Source of the DNA: Heterotrichella gracilis
Lineage: Eukaryota > Sar > Xanthophyceae > Tribonematales > Xanthonemataceae
Assembly (NCBI GenBank): GCA_032358255.1
Contig: JAULBX010016637.1
Span: 62,001 to 126,000 of the forward strand
Length of the DNA: 64,000 nucleotides
Reading direction: 5' to 3'
The notes under the pieces were generated by a model. That model was not told where the DNA came from, searched no databases, and saw only the letters and a program-made list of their open reading frames with translations. This document shows positions 1 through 15,000 of the stretch, in pieces (the first letter of the stretch is position 1; every line of letters starts with the position of its first letter). The translations under genes were made by a program, and so were the position numbers.

Positions 1-3000
1 CCCCACCAGCCTCCATGCAACCCCCCCCACCGCAACCCCACCCTCCGCACCTCCCCGTCTTCTTGGCCACCGCCTCAATCTGGTCAAACACCGCCATCAG
101 CACCTCAAGCGCGTCGTTCATCTCGCCCACATTGAAGCGGTACCCAGACTCCTCTGCCAGCGCCTCGCGCAGGGCGGTGGGCGATATGACGTTGCGCTTG
201 CGGGTCTCCTCCACAGCGCTGCGCCCCGCCTCTGCACTGGCGTCTGACACCTGGCGGAAGTCCTTGAACAACTCCACCAGGGCTTCCACCACAGGGTCGG
301 CCTCATACACGTGAGAGGGCATGGCCAGCAGCTTCCCACGGAACTCCCTGCAGGTGGCAAGCGCATGTCGCCTTGGCCCTCTCGCTCCTTTCAAGACAAT
401 TTTGTCCAAGCCCAACATAGCAGCCATCTAGTCTATCCCACAGGCAAGTGGTGACCCTAGCAAGCTAGAGTAAACCCTGGTAACCCTGGCAAGCTAGCCG
501 TTCACAGCGGTTGCAAAAGTTGCCAAGTGCATGCCGGTGCAGCATTTCCAAGAGTGAATAACCTGTTGTGGATGCGCCTGAAAGTTGAATAAAAAATGCA
601 TAGATGGCGCATTGCTGCGCTGGCAATGGCTTGTGGTGCATTGAAATCAGGCAAGTGCATCCCATCCACATGCTCCACCCACACTTGCGGGCTGTCTCAC
701 CCACGGCGCTCTGGACTTAGTATAGGATGGTATTGACCAGCACAAGTTAAAGAGCATGCAACTCACTATACCTTGAGAGTTGCTACTAAATTGTTTCTTA
801 GAACAGGGCTGGCTGGCGCAATGTAGAACAAGCTTCTAATTTGGCTGCAGTGCTCCAACGCGTAAAACTCGTTATTTACCTAACTAACAGCGCCGGTGGC
901 ACAAGCTGTGCACAGATCACTGGCATTTCTGGCTGTCCAGCCCGGAGCACCCACCTGCAGTGCCACAGGCACTGTATGATGACGTTGAGGAAGCAGTTGT
1001 ACTCGCCAGTCTCGTTCTGCAGGCCAGCTGCTGACAGGTCCCCAGGAACTTGCACCTCGCGGGTGGTGGCAGGGGGGGGCGCCCTCAAGGGGGGGAAGTC
1101 CCCGGTTGAGGGCCCACCGCGGCCGTAGCCAGTGGGATGCAGACTGGCCTGTGGAGGTGGGGTGCAAGCGTGGGTAAGCACAGGGCTGATATCTCCCTTG
1201 TGTAAAGACATGCTTGGGCAAAAGGTTGTGGCAGAAACGGCCTGCAAGGAGCAGCCCGTCTCGCAAGATGTTGCAACATGAATGGTCCTGGTTACCACCA
1301 CATTTCAATTCCCCTGAACAAGGGTTTGGTACATGCATAAGATACCCTTGGGTACGCAGGAACACCCTTGGGTACGCAGGAACCCTGGGTCAATGCGCAG
1401 GTACTGCAGTCCATATGGGACAGGCTATTGTGTCCATTGTAACCCTTGAAGTGCATGGCATGCGGCGCCTATCATGCAACATGCTAGCATGGACATGGCA
1501 CCTGTCATGTGTACATACCGATACTGCGAGCTGGGCAGTATACATTCATGGTGTTGTGGATTTCTTTACATCCTGTACTCCGAACAGAAAAAAATTGGTC
1601 TACTTGACCCACACCTACTCTGACTTTTGTTCAATGCCATTGAGTGCCGATTGCTCTTCTGCCATCATGGCGACACCCACGAGTCACTAAGACAGCATGA
1701 ACAGTCCCACAATGACATCCTCCACCGCACCTTGATGGCCGCCACCAGGTCCTCATCCTCCCCGGAATCATGCGCCACCGTCGCCCAGCTGGGCTTGCCT
1801 GGCGCCACAGAGGTGGGCCCCGCCATGCCGCTGGTGCCCCTGGGGAGCAGCGCCTCCAGGGTTTTCTCATCCAGGCCATTGGAGGGGGTCACTGGGCGGT
1901 CCGCCCATGCCGCGCGGGCCGGCTGCGGGTTGCCTGTGAGTGACGCCAGGGTGGCACTGAAGTCGTCATCGTCAGAGCCATCTGTGCACAGGGGGGCATT
2001 TTACAATAAACGCAGGGGCAAGGATGTGGCAACGCATGTGAACAAACAGCCCAAGGTGTGCAAAATTGCGACGGGCTTCTCATTATCCTGTCCTCTTGTA
2101 AACACACAGCAAGGGGTGACGCAAGGGAGGAGAGGGGAGGGAACTTAGGATGCAGGTCACACACAGCTAGGGTCCAGAGGTCGGCAGCACTACTGGGCAC
2201 TGTACAGGGCACTTAGTGAGCATGCGCAGTATCCTCATGCTGCCCCACCTATGCATAAAGCTGTGCACTTGGTACACACAACACCTGTGGGATGTGACCA
2301 TTGCCAGTAGGCGACAATGCCATATGTGTTGCCTATCAGCGCCAGCAGCAGGAGAGCATTCATGGAGGGCTACACAAGGGGAGGTGGGCGTCACAGCCAA
2401 GGGCGCCGCACCTTCCAAGGCCGAATCCTGTATCGCGTGCTGCGGTACCGGCGGTGGGCTGCGGAAAGGCATCGCTGGCCACTGCGCTTGGAAGCCTGGC
2501 AGGCCTGGTGCCAGGCCAGGCATGGGCGCACCAAAGCCTGCGCTTGCGACCGGCTGCGCAGGTGGGCCTATGGGCGATGACACATCCACCACAGGCACAG
2601 GGCGCTGACCTGCAGCACAGGCAACCCAATGATCTCAGTGCCAGAGGATGTGATCATTTGGCAGGACAGGCACGATTGTACACTGGCTTGCACTTCATTC
2701 GCGTCAGGCCCAACACCAACAGGTATTGGCATCTGGCCGCAGCAATGGCCATTTCTCACTTACTGACAGATGTTTGATCTCTCATACTACATGCAGCTGT
2801 ACAGGTGTAAAAGATGGCGATGCCTTTCTCTATGCTTCATCCCTTTCCCCCAGCGCGCCTGTCAAGGTAGGCTCTACAAGTGATGATCTACTGTGTACTA
2901 TGAAACTCTTTGCATACCTGAAGCGGAGCCGTTGTGGACGCGCATAAATCGCTCCTCCTCAGCTGACCCCGCAGCGGATGGCGGGCGCTGATGCTGTTGA

Positions 3001-6000
3001 GGGCCCACGCGGTTGGCCCATGTGCCCGAGCCACCGCTATCCGGGCGCGCGGGGGGTGGCGAGGGCTTCTGAGGCGATGGCGCGGCGGATGCGGTTGGGC
3101 TCGCCTCCCAACTGAGAAGGAGAACGAATTAGGGTGAACGCCAGGCTGAAAGGCATTAATTGCACAAAACATGGCAACCTGTGTGATGCGCGATCCAGTG
3201 CAAATGCGCAATAATGTCCAGCATCCAGGTTATTGCATGTCGAGCCCAGTGCGGTATGGGGATTGACATGGTGCAATTGTGAGCGAGTGGGGAGGCGCAC
3301 GTACCGGCCCGCCTCCCACTTATACTCCTTCACGATTGGATGGTCAGCTCCCCACTGATCCTTCCCACTGACAGGCACAGCCACAAACCTTCGGTGCTGA
3401 TGGCGCCTGCAAAAACCACACCATACCATAAATGATTGGCAAATATGTGCATCGTTGCCAGGTTACCGGTTGCTAAGTCTTCCTAGCAATCGCTTTCCCC
3501 ACAACATAGCCTCCAGTGGGGCAGCTGGCGCCCAGCCAACCACGCCGTGACCCGCGATGTATGGCCTTCCCATTTGCCCTAGTAGTCAACAAAATACCTA
3601 GACAGTCTGTCTTGCAAAATGACTTGGACTGGTGTCTGCGAGAAAGTCCAGGCACTGGGCCATTTGCTGGGTCGACCCATGAGAACAGCCTTGTGTGCAC
3701 CACCTCATTGGCCACACACCATGCACTCCTTTCTTCCCACACACCGCTGTCAAATGCAGCCCACACAGCGCCCTGCCAAAATTTGCCTCTTGCCTGCACT
3801 GCTGCGCGTACCTGTCACTTGTGTGGCGGTCCTCCCGCTGCCGCCAGTCAGCGCTGCGATCTGAGGGGTGCGCGTCATCATGGTGCCCCTCCTGCTCCCT
3901 GTGCCTGTGCCCGTTGGCGCCTCGTTCACCCTCCGGCTCCCTGTCCTTGCCACCCCTCCTCCTGCAGGTGGAAAGCAATGGAAGTAGTATTGAAATGTCT
4001 TGCAAACTATAATAATACAAAGAAAATGAACAATTTTTTGTATTACAAAGATCATCAAATATATGTTATATCGGATTCATGAACTAGCTTTGAGTGTGAA
4101 AGGGAATAAAAGCATAATCAGATATTCAATACAAATTGCAAAGCTGTCACGCCAGGTTACGCACTCTCAGATATTATCAGAGCATGTGGTATTGGGGCAG
4201 GCAGATTTTGCTCCTGTGCACAGACACAATGGGCTCCCATGGTTGGGATTGCACAAACACAAATTTACCAAGTGGAAATGCGAAGTTAGTGCAGACAACC
4301 TGGCATATCGGCTTTGCCACCGCTGCTAAAGTAGTTGCATGCATTACTTTGGAGGACACACGTTGCCATGCAAGCCTGCTAGCCAAGCATAAAGGACAAT
4401 ATCACCTTGAAGTGCTGTCACCTATACGGTATAGGCTATACCGCGTGCTGCTGTATGCAATGGCCCTTTTCTGAACCATAAACCCCACCCAAGTGCATGA
4501 CCCCCACCTGCGTGGCTTCTGCGTCTCAAACCCGGGCAAGGCCGCACGCCCAGACGCAGATGGCGAGCCAATCTGGCGTGCCACGGCCTCAGCCTGCCCG
4601 CTGTCTGCTTCGTGGGAGGGCGATGGAGTGGGGGCGCCAGCTACCTCGCTGTTCAAGCCAGAAGGAATGCTGGCATGCTGCTCCTCGGCGACTTCCCCCT
4701 GCATCCATCATAAAGTTACTATTAATATCCGTTATTATCACCAATAATACTATGATTATTCCTTGCAGCAATGGGGACCCAAGCCTGTTGCACTGCCCGT
4801 CACCATCATCATCACCACCACATCCATTTGCTGTACCCCAGGATTATGAGGTGCATCCAATGGCCATGAATTTGCAGGAAGTACAGGTAGTGCATCAAGA
4901 AGCACCACGCCATTTCTGAGTAATGCGATGAGCAATTTGACACATCAGCGCCATGCCGGCCATGCCATGCCGCATCATATCACAGCAGAGGGTGTGGGTG
5001 ATGGGGCATGGCCTCATGGCTACCACATTCCTGTCCCATGGCTCGTGTGCCTCACCTCATCCCCTCCATACTGCGCCATCATCTTGAGGCGGCTGGCCTC
5101 CCTCTCCTGCTCCTGCTGAAGCTGCAACAGGCACCAAACCAAATAAGTGAATGATACTTGATGCACCCTTTCCCTACACCACACCCTCATGAGGGCTGAT
5201 GCATCCAGAAAGGATGCAACAGCCCCAGCCTCACACCCCCCCCCACCTACACCAATTCCACCACCTACAGCCTAGATCCCCCACCTTCCTGGCCCCCTCC
5301 TCCTCCCGTGCCCGCTCCTCCGCCTCCGCCTCCAACTCGCGCCTCCTGCGCTCCTCAAACTCCTCGGCCCTGCGCTTGTCCTCGGCCTTCTTGCGCTCAT
5401 CCTTCACCTTGTTCTTCTTCTTGTCACTCTTCTTCTTCTTGACCTCAGGAGCAGATGCAGCGCCACTGGCGGGCTTGTCCTGCCCCTGGTCCTCAAGCAG
5501 GAGGGCTGCAGCGGCCTCGGCAGCGCTCTCTGCATACAAAGGGGTTAGGATTTTAGGGCTTGGAGGCGCCCCGGAGAAGTCTGCGCATGTGTCTGTGTCT
5601 GAAGTCTGTGTTAACCCACAGGGCTGACGGGGTTGCGGAACAAAGGTGTGCATGGCTGCCGCAGGGCAGGGTGTGCATGCCCTGGTGGTGCATGGTTCCA
5701 AACTGGGAGTATCTCAACAAATACAGTAATGTAGTTGTTTATTTAGGATCTGCGAACCGACATGATTTGATGGCCACTTTCATTTCTGTTCCCCTTGGCT
5801 CCCAACAACCTTAGAAGGTAATCCAAAACCCTTGATGCAGAGGGACATGACCATTGCAGGGCTTGTCGCTGTGCTGGTGCCACACAAGCAAAGTGAATGA
5901 ACTTAGCACGCTATTCAAAGAACAGCGATGACAGATATGCTCAAATGCATGAACCTTATATGCATGTGGGTGCAAGGAACACAGGCATCCAGATCACACT

Positions 6001-9000
6001 TTTCAGAGCCGTACATGGTCCAGTAGTGCACCAGGGAGCGGCTATCATGTGGAGCACAAGGCTGCAAAGTGCAGCATGCGATGCCAACCACGACCATCAT
6101 TGCAATGTCCGCACCCATGTGAGCTTTCAGCGCTTTGTGCAGCACACTCTTGACAGCAAGCTCCCACACGCAGATGTGCATTGTGTGTGTAGGGACGACG
6201 CTCAGGTCTGTGGCTTGCCTGTGCGCCAGCAGAAAACATGTATGTATATGGAGAAAACAGCATTTGCAAGGCTTGCCGACTGTGCCAAGACAGCCAACAA
6301 GGGACTTAATTCAACCCATGTTTGATCAAGCACCGTCAGTAGAGAAGGACGTGTAGTGCTACTGCTGGTTTAGGCGCACTTGCAGTTAGGCGCTTGCGGG
6401 TAGGCGACTTGCTCGCACCTGAGGCATGCTTTGACAGCCGCGCTTGCGCCCAACACTTGGGAGATCACGCCAGGCATTGCTTCTTCAATACGTCCAAGCA
6501 GCTGCTCACAGACCTGGTGGATGTTCGACAACCCCTGCTTGATCGCCTCCAAGGCGTCTGGTCCCACATCACTGGAAGGCGCACACAAAGAAAAAATATT
6601 ATTTTTATTACTCAAGTAAAAAAAAACATTTATCAAATACTCAAATCATGCTTATGCGTCTGACATGTTGCATTGCTGGACCACAGAAATTCAAATGATG
6701 CAGTATCATCTGAGATCAACAAGCACTTTGCGCTACCAATCTTCACTTTATCTTACACTTAGGCAAAGCTAGCTTGCGTGATGTTTTTCTTGTTCAAAAG
6801 CAAAAGGCCACCACAAGCACTTGCACACAGCAGATGAACGTACCAGACGCGCACAGCCGCATTCGACCGCAGATTGGCATCAAACAAATCCAGCAATTCT
6901 GTGTGCATTTTCATCAGACCAAAGGGCCCGGAGACCATCTCTCTATATCCTGCAGCAGATCGGCTTAAGTTGGAGCTGGCAAACTTGAGAGGAACAACAG
7001 GTGTTTAGAGTTCAAGGTTACGGGTCAAAACCCCAAACTTGAGGGGAACAACGGCTGCTGGATTCACAGCCCAACCCCAGCACGCACTATCTTTACTGGC
7101 CAGTTCCAGTAGGTCTCCAAGCAGCAGCTGCTGTAGATCCCGCTTCATTATCACGTTAAGATTGTCAAGCTCTCTGGCCCTCGACTGCGCCTGCAGGGTA
7201 CAAAGTGCTTACACACCAGTTGCGCGTTGCTGCCACTGGCCTTGCGTACGCTCTGAGCCCTAAATATCCTAAATTTAGTGCTCTGCAGCAAAGTTACCAG
7301 ACAAAAATGAGACGAATTGATATTGAGCAACAATGGCACCTAGTGTCACCCACCCTTATGAGCTTGGCATCAAGCTCTGCCAACTGTTCATATGGATTGC
7401 CGCTCCTGTCCTTCAGCATCTGCAGCTGTTCCTGCTTCCGCCTGCAAAGTGTCATCCATTTCGCTGTTTTGCAGCCAGACCATAATCCAAACACGACAGA
7501 CAATCACACACCAACAGGGGCAACAGCTACATGCCTGTGGCAACAGCACACAGGCATAGCAGGCAGCGTCCGCGGGGGCACATACCGGAGAATGACTTCC
7601 GCATTATGGAGCTCCTGGTCCACCTTGTGCCTTGTGAAACCAATCTGCTGCATGATTTTGATGGTCCAAGTAGCTTGCGTGACTACCTCCCAGCACTCTG
7701 CAGCATTGAGATGTGACTAAGCATGTGCACCCAGGAGACAGCCTCGGTAGCATTGCTGGGTATGGGGCACCCAAGTCCAAGAGCCACGTCACATGTTCGA
7801 CTCTTTTAGGGCTTAAGTTTGGGTTTAGGGTTTGGCCCACAGTTCACTGCATTGTCAAGAATTGTACTTCCATGCAAGATGTTTGTGTACTATGCAGGGG
7901 GGGGTGGGGGGGGGTTGATCCAACAAGACCTTACGAGCATATTGCGCAAGAGCCAACCAGCCCTCTGAAGGCTCGCAAGTGGGCTTGCGCAAGTGGTATA
8001 AGCAGTGCCAGAATACAACAGCTTGGCCGCCGAATCGTGCAACATTGACTGCTAATCTGGCAGTACAGCTGCAATGTATGCAAACACGGATGACATGCAC
8101 GACTAGTGGCAAGCAGCCAGCACAGCTACAGGGATGTGGGCATCTGTGACAAACCCTGAACCCTAAGCACAAGCATATTACTCAGATACAAGTTCCAGCA
8201 ATGCCACCAGAACAGCAGTCTGCCCGACTTGCTCTGCGCCAGCCAGCCCAACACTGGCGCTACACCGCCTCTGCACCGGCATTTTCAACGCAGCTAACAC
8301 GGGCAACCCAAGCTCAACCCAAGTGGCACCAAGCCTTCCCACAGCGTGCACAGCCACGTGCAGGTGCAGGCAGGAGATGCAGGCAGTATCACAGCAGATG
8401 CTGACAAAAGCACAGTAAATTGGAAAAAAGTGCAGGCAGTAGCACAGTAGACGCTGACAGTAGCACAGTAAAACGTACATACATATGTGGGCAGCAGCAC
8501 AGTACATGCAGGCAGTAGCAGCGCACCTTGCTGGGCCATGTGCACCTCGCCGATCCACACCGACCACTGCAACAGCCCATCCTCCGGGGCCTGCAAGCAA
8601 GCAGCGCAATCAAGCTGTCAACCATCTTGGGCGGCACGCCACAGCCGCAGGTATGCAATGCATGAGCTCCAGAACACCCTTACTACACGATTTACAAGAT
8701 TTATTTGACAGTCACATACAGGAGCCAACCCGGGTTCACAAGATATGATTACCAACACATAAAAGTATGTTAATTTACTTTTTTAACATTATGAATTTAA
8801 TTTTAATTTATAATGTAAATGTTTAAAATTATGATATTGAATCAGGTTGAGAAGCACTCTGGCTTTCCAGCATGAGCTCATGCAGCCGGCATGGAGCTGC
8901 ACCAGTTGCATAGCAGCCAACCCGATGCACCCAAGCACCGCGGCGCACCTGGCCAGCAGCAAGCCTCGAGCTCAGATCCTCACAGGTGCCGCAGACCTTG

Positions 9001-12000
9001 CCCAGGGAGTCCTTGTAGTGGGCCAGCTTGCGCAGCAGGTAGCTGTCGACCGCCAGGGCATGTGCACGGTCCTGGGCTACGACCAGCAGATCATGGAACT
9101 TGATTATCAGGTCCTCCTGCTCGTCGATGAGCTGTGGCGCCTGCGCCTGCTGGTGCGCTTGGTACACAGCCGTCACGTCGCGCATGAGGAACAGCCAGTC
9201 GGTGAGGGCGTGTAGCACATCCACGTTCGACGAGGTGGCATGCAACGGCTTCTGGTCCTGCAAGTGTGGGCAGGGGTGCAGTGCTTCAGGTCCAACAGCT
9301 GCTCCCAGCCTCCTGGTCTCCAGGGCAGCGGCAGACAAACACACGTGCTGAGGAAAGGGCAATGGCGCTGGTTTATGGTATCGGCCCCGCCCCTGCTGGG
9401 CCAGTGACAAGCAGGCAATTGCACCCACTGGGGATGAAATGCTGTAGCTGCCGTCAGCCAAGGTGGTGCCCCTTGGCACAAAAGCCAAAGGGTCCATTAG
9501 CAAATCCCAGAAAACAGGCCGGCTCCCCTAGCTGCACGAAGTGGCAGCCAGCTGAGAACAATGTAGACACAAAGTCTAACCTGACTCTTACGAAACGAGT
9601 GGCCCCCACACCCTGCTATCTTGCACACATGAAGTTGGTCAACAATGTCGCTACATTGGCAACTGTCCTCGTGAAGATACCTTGCAGCTTGGGGAGGTCT
9701 GCAATCTATTTCAACAAGCAAGCGCTTTGACATGCAGTTGACATCCCTAGATGCCCCGGCCAGCATAGCCTCAGCTATATCCCCCTTGTGCGACAGCACA
9801 CGGTGGACATGCAGCCAGGGCATGTGCGGAATATTGCGGGTGCTGATATTCCACCGCTCATTACATTTGTGTTATAAATGTTCTTTTAGATTTTATTTGA
9901 TACATCATTTACATGAACAATACATCAAATAATAAAACTGAAGTAAAATTATTTATAAAAAAACTAATATTCATGCATGCCCCCACAGCCTGGCGCACCT
10001 TGAGGAAGTCGTTGATGGGCAAAGAAGCCTTGGGGGGAGTGGGCTGGCCAATAGTTGGCGGTGGGTCCTGCATCAACTTCATCTGGCGACTCACATCATG
10101 GTAGTAGGCATTGGTTGGGCCAGCCACAAGGCCCTCCTCCTCGTGTGGCTGGTACATTACCGTGGGCATCAACTGCAGTGGCCAGCACCAAGAAAGGTGA
10201 GGTGGGTATTAACTGCAGTGGCCAGCGCCAATGAGCGTGGCTTGTCAAAAGGTGGGGAGCACTGACACCAGGTTTTGGGGTGACTGCGAGGCTGCAAGCA
10301 CCTCCCGCTGCGCGCTGGCCGGCGCAAGCGAGGGGGCAAAGAGGACCAACGGACGGCAGTCAACGCACAAACCCTAAACCCTACACCCTACACCCTGATT
10401 CAGGCAGGGTGCAGCAGCAGCAGTTGCATAATATCCTGATCCAGGCACATGTGCTGCCGCGCGCACCATGGCGATGTTGCCGGCAAACAGCCCCAGCCTC
10501 TCGGACATGATGGGCCAGCACAGGCCCACCATGAAGGCCAGGAAGCGCAGCAGGTGGGCGAGGTGCTTCAGCGGGAGGGTGACCAGGAGGTCCAGCAGCA
10601 GGTCTGCAGGGACAATCCCCTCGCCGTCCACGTCCTCCAGGCCGCACGCCGTGCGGGTGTAGATCCAGATGGTCTTGGTCAGCATCTGTGGGAAGCAGCC
10701 CCCGCCCTGGAGCATGCACATGGCGGTGCACACCTCCTCCACCACCAGGGCTTTCACCTGCGCCGCCAAGGGGGGTTGTGGTAGCAAACGCAGGAGGCGC
10801 ACGAATCAGGGTTTGCTGGTAAACAGGAGGGTGCTCGTGGGGTGCAAGACAGTGGGGTGAGGGTTGCAGCTGTGGGGAAGGGCAGGACGTCCTAACCTTG
10901 GGGTTTAGGGTTTGAGGTTCAGGGTTTAAGGCACAAGTGAGCATGCGCAGCCATGCATGGCAATGCAGTGCCCCGATGTGTACGAGCTCCAGATATTTGC
11001 CTGTGTCAACAAATTGTGTGGCGTGGTGGCCTGGATGGCCAGCTGCTGACTTTGCACCCATTGCCCAAAGACACCAAGCGTCCGCATTGCTGTGCAGCTG
11101 TGGCCTTTACAGTCCCCAATGCACAGACGCGTTGGCGCAAATGCACCACACGCACGCAGCACATGCATGCTCCCGAGACTTTGCCGGCCCTACACCACAA
11201 ACCCCACACCTTGCACATGGCCAGGGCGCCACCCCCCTGCAGGTCCCGGAGTCCAAACCCTACGCCCCGTACCCTACACCCCACACCTTGCGCATGCTAG
11301 AGCGCCACCCCTCTGTAGCTCCAGGAGCCCAAACCCTAAACCCTAATCCCTAATCCCCGCACCTTGCGCACGGCCAGGGCGCCACCCCTCTGTAGCTCCC
11401 GGAGCCCAAACCCTAAACCCTAATCCCCGCACCTTGCGCATGGCGAGGCCGCCATCCCCCTGCAGCTCCCCGCGCACCATCCCCACAGCCTTGGCGGCTA
11501 CAGCAGCCAGCAGCGGGCCCGCATCCTTATTGGACACGTGCTCATACATCATGAGGTCAACCAGGCGGTGCACCAAGGTATCCAGACCTGTGCCCTCAGC
11601 CTCCACGATGTCAAGTAGGACCTCCAGCATGTCGGCCTGGGCAGTGCACGGGGTGGGGGTTGAGGGGGGGTGCAACCAGGACCTGCAGCAAGTAGGCCTG
11701 GGCAGTTCACGGAGAGGGGTTGCAACCACAGGCAGCAGGAGGAACCCACTATCCAACCAAAGCCCTATTATTATGTCAACAAATAGCATGCTGCGCTCAG
11801 GTTCCTAAGTGAACAAGGGTGCATGTGAAGCGGAACCCTAAATGTAAATCCAACACCCCAAAACCCTAAACAGTGCAGCTGGCGGCTGTGGCCCATGTAG
11901 TTACAAGCTGTTTTGACAGGCAAGCTCACGGGGTACACCGCCCATCAAGTCGAATGCTCAACACTAACTATGTATGTGCCCCCTTCAAACAGAATTCAAG

Positions 12001-15000
12001 GACCAAAATGCTCATGCTTGGTGGCCAACACAAGGTGGGCTGTACGCAAGCGTGATAGCAAGGTACATGCTGTGAGTAAATGCAAACCATGCTGCGCTCC
12101 ATTGCCCTCAACAAAACACTATCAACCCTAAACCCTAAACCCTAATCCCATGATGCACGCTGTGCATGAGCATGTGCATGTGCATGCGCATGCCATCTCC
12201 ACCACGCACCGACGCATTCAGGAGCTTCTCGTCATCCATCTGCAACACAAGGTTGGCATATGCTGCCTGCAGGTGCTGCGGGACCTCCTCGTTGGGGGGC
12301 CGTGCGGTCAGCATTAAGGCTCGGTAGAGTGCGATCAGTGCCCGGCCACGCACCACTTGGGCCTTCTCAAACTTCGAGCGCTGCATGAGGCACACAAGGG
12401 GTGGGAAGAAGCGCACGGGGGCCGATTGCACTGGTTACTTGCAGGCCTGGAGACAATGCAGGTGGGAAGCTCCCTCGTTCTACTTATTTCACCTCCTTGA
12501 TGTTTGGTTCAGGCATCCTTGATGTTTAGTTCAGGCATTGCATGTGGTTATTTGCAAAAGCCGATCTTGCAAAATGCATTACGATTCTTTTGCACCCCAT
12601 AATGGGTTCATGGTTATAGCAAAGAGTATTGTTCAGATATAGGCCAAGAGACACGCCAGAGGCTGGAGTGTGGGATCCAGCTCAAACTTATAAACGCGCG
12701 AGTTGCGGTTAGCACTGTAATTGGTGCTAAGCATACATGGGATTTCCATATCAAGCACCTGATTGTCCTCTTCAGGCTGGAGAGTGGGATCCAGCTCATA
12801 CGTATGGGCGCTGGCTAGCTGACTGAAATACTCCTCGTTGACCCCCACTTCTATCAAGTCGGTTTCAAGGTCGAGCATGCAGCTGGCATAGCCTGCAGGG
12901 GAACCAAGCTCTGAGTATTGTCATTGTAAAGATACAGCTGGAGGGAAGACTGCAAACCATCCAAAAAGGAGCAGGTGGCAAAATAGATGTTACCACCAGC
13001 CTGCAGCGACAGCGCCCTTACATAACACCTGAGTGCACTGGCAGGGTGGTGGTGTCGCTACAGTCAGGTTGACCATTACCCTACTGCTGTGGTCGTTTCA
13101 ACCAAGCTAATGTCTCCCAAATATCCGTACCTGAAAGTATGCCCATTGTAAAGGATTGCAGACAGTCCAAGTCCTGCATGCCGCCACACACACACACACA
13201 CGTTCAGAGGTTCAAAGAACACAGGCTTGCATCCCTGAGATTGCTGTATTTAAAACAGCAACGCCTGTGCCATGATGCAATGGATAGTACACCATGCCAG
13301 TACCTGATTATTGGAAGTGAATTCAAACGCTGAGCGGCCGTAGACCTTAATAAAGTTCCTGCACATTCAGACAGGTAACCATTGGGGTGTGCAGAGTGAC
13401 ATGGGTTGGGGTGACAGTTGAGTAACACCCTGTCCGGTGTGGGTGCAAGGTTATGGCACACGTACCCAGTTACTGGCAAAAAGTCCCCTTTTGCCACGCT
13501 GCGCATCAGTTCAAGATACTCATCCGCACTCTCCTCGCCTGTAGATCATGCGATTAGGTGTCATTCTGAGATCAACAGCGCCAACACCTAGCAATGCCTT
13601 TCACACACAGCAACTAGTATTGCAAGATTTCTCGGCATTTTGCAGTCTATCAAAGACTAGAGCCGTGCAACTCAGGACCACTGTTGCCCATGGCCAATGG
13701 TATGGCAGCTTCTTACAACACAGCAGAGGAACATATGCAATATCCAGCTCTGCACCTTGTTGGTGCATCATTTTCTCTATCTCCTGTGCTTGCAATGGCT
13801 GGGAAAAGTTGAAGTGCCCCGATACCTCCACTTGGCATGCTTGCTGCAGAACAGGGCACATTTTGAAACACCCAGCCCAACAAAAGCACAGTACGCCAAA
13901 GTACAGTTGCAAGCACCCAACTACATACCAAGATGTCAAAGTCCTTGAGGTAGGGAGGTTGCTCCTCCCCTGGCCCAGACAAGCGAACTCCGCCGTCCTG
14001 CAACAACAGCAGAACATCAAGGGTGCCTTGCAGTCCAGTCGTCACAACCAAGTTGTACATGGCAGGTGACGGTGGGTTACCTCCAACCCCAGGCACGCAG
14101 GATCCAGGCGCGTGTCAAGCAAGTGCTTCCTGTAGGCCTCCACGTCACTGGTGCGGAAATCTGATTCATGGTCCGCATACAGGTCTCCGAAAGAATCCAG
14201 GCTCTTGAAAGACTCCACCAGGGCGCTCAATGGCTTCTCCTGCGCAGGGTGTTTGTGCTCGGCTTCCACTGCCAGCAGATCGCAAGCAAACTCAACAGAC
14301 AAGCACAGGAGCTGCAGTAACCAGGCAGTACCTCGTCCTCCCAAAAGTACTGGTCGGCTGGCAGGGCATCAAGTGCCGCTTTTGCTCTTGGCAGGGACAC
14401 GAAAACGTCTTGCACTAGGCCTTGCACCTATGACACACACCCAGTGAAGCATGAACACCCAGCAACCAGACGTTTTTACACCACAGGATAAGTATTCAGC
14501 AAGAAAAGTCACCTGCTCCGGAGTCTGCTGTCTCACGGCGTCTCTCACCTGCAGCATACAGGGAAGTGGGCATCGGGACAGCCGGTATACAGCATACAAC
14601 ACCCAACAGCTGACCACAGAAACACTCACCGCTTGGGCATACTCCATTTTGCGCAGCAACCTTTTCAACCTCTTCTGCAGCTCCTTCTCGAGCTCCTCCT
14701 TGCTTTTATTCTCCTTCGGCTCCTGCACCAAAGCTGCCGGGTCAAACAGAGCCAAACGCGCTAGACACCTAGGGATGGGCTATGGGCAGCAGTGTGCAAG
14801 ACAGCGCACCTCTGCCTTCAAGGCCTTGTGCAGATCCCGCCTCTCCATGTGCTCTATTTGCAGAGCAAGCTGTTTCTGTACGTCCTCGCGCTGCTCCTTG
14901 TGCAGCTTGTCGAGCTTTTTCTGGTACCCTTCTGCTGCCACCTTGGACAGCAGGCCAATAGGCTTCAAGGTTGCCATGTTCCTCAGGACCAGCAAGCAGA

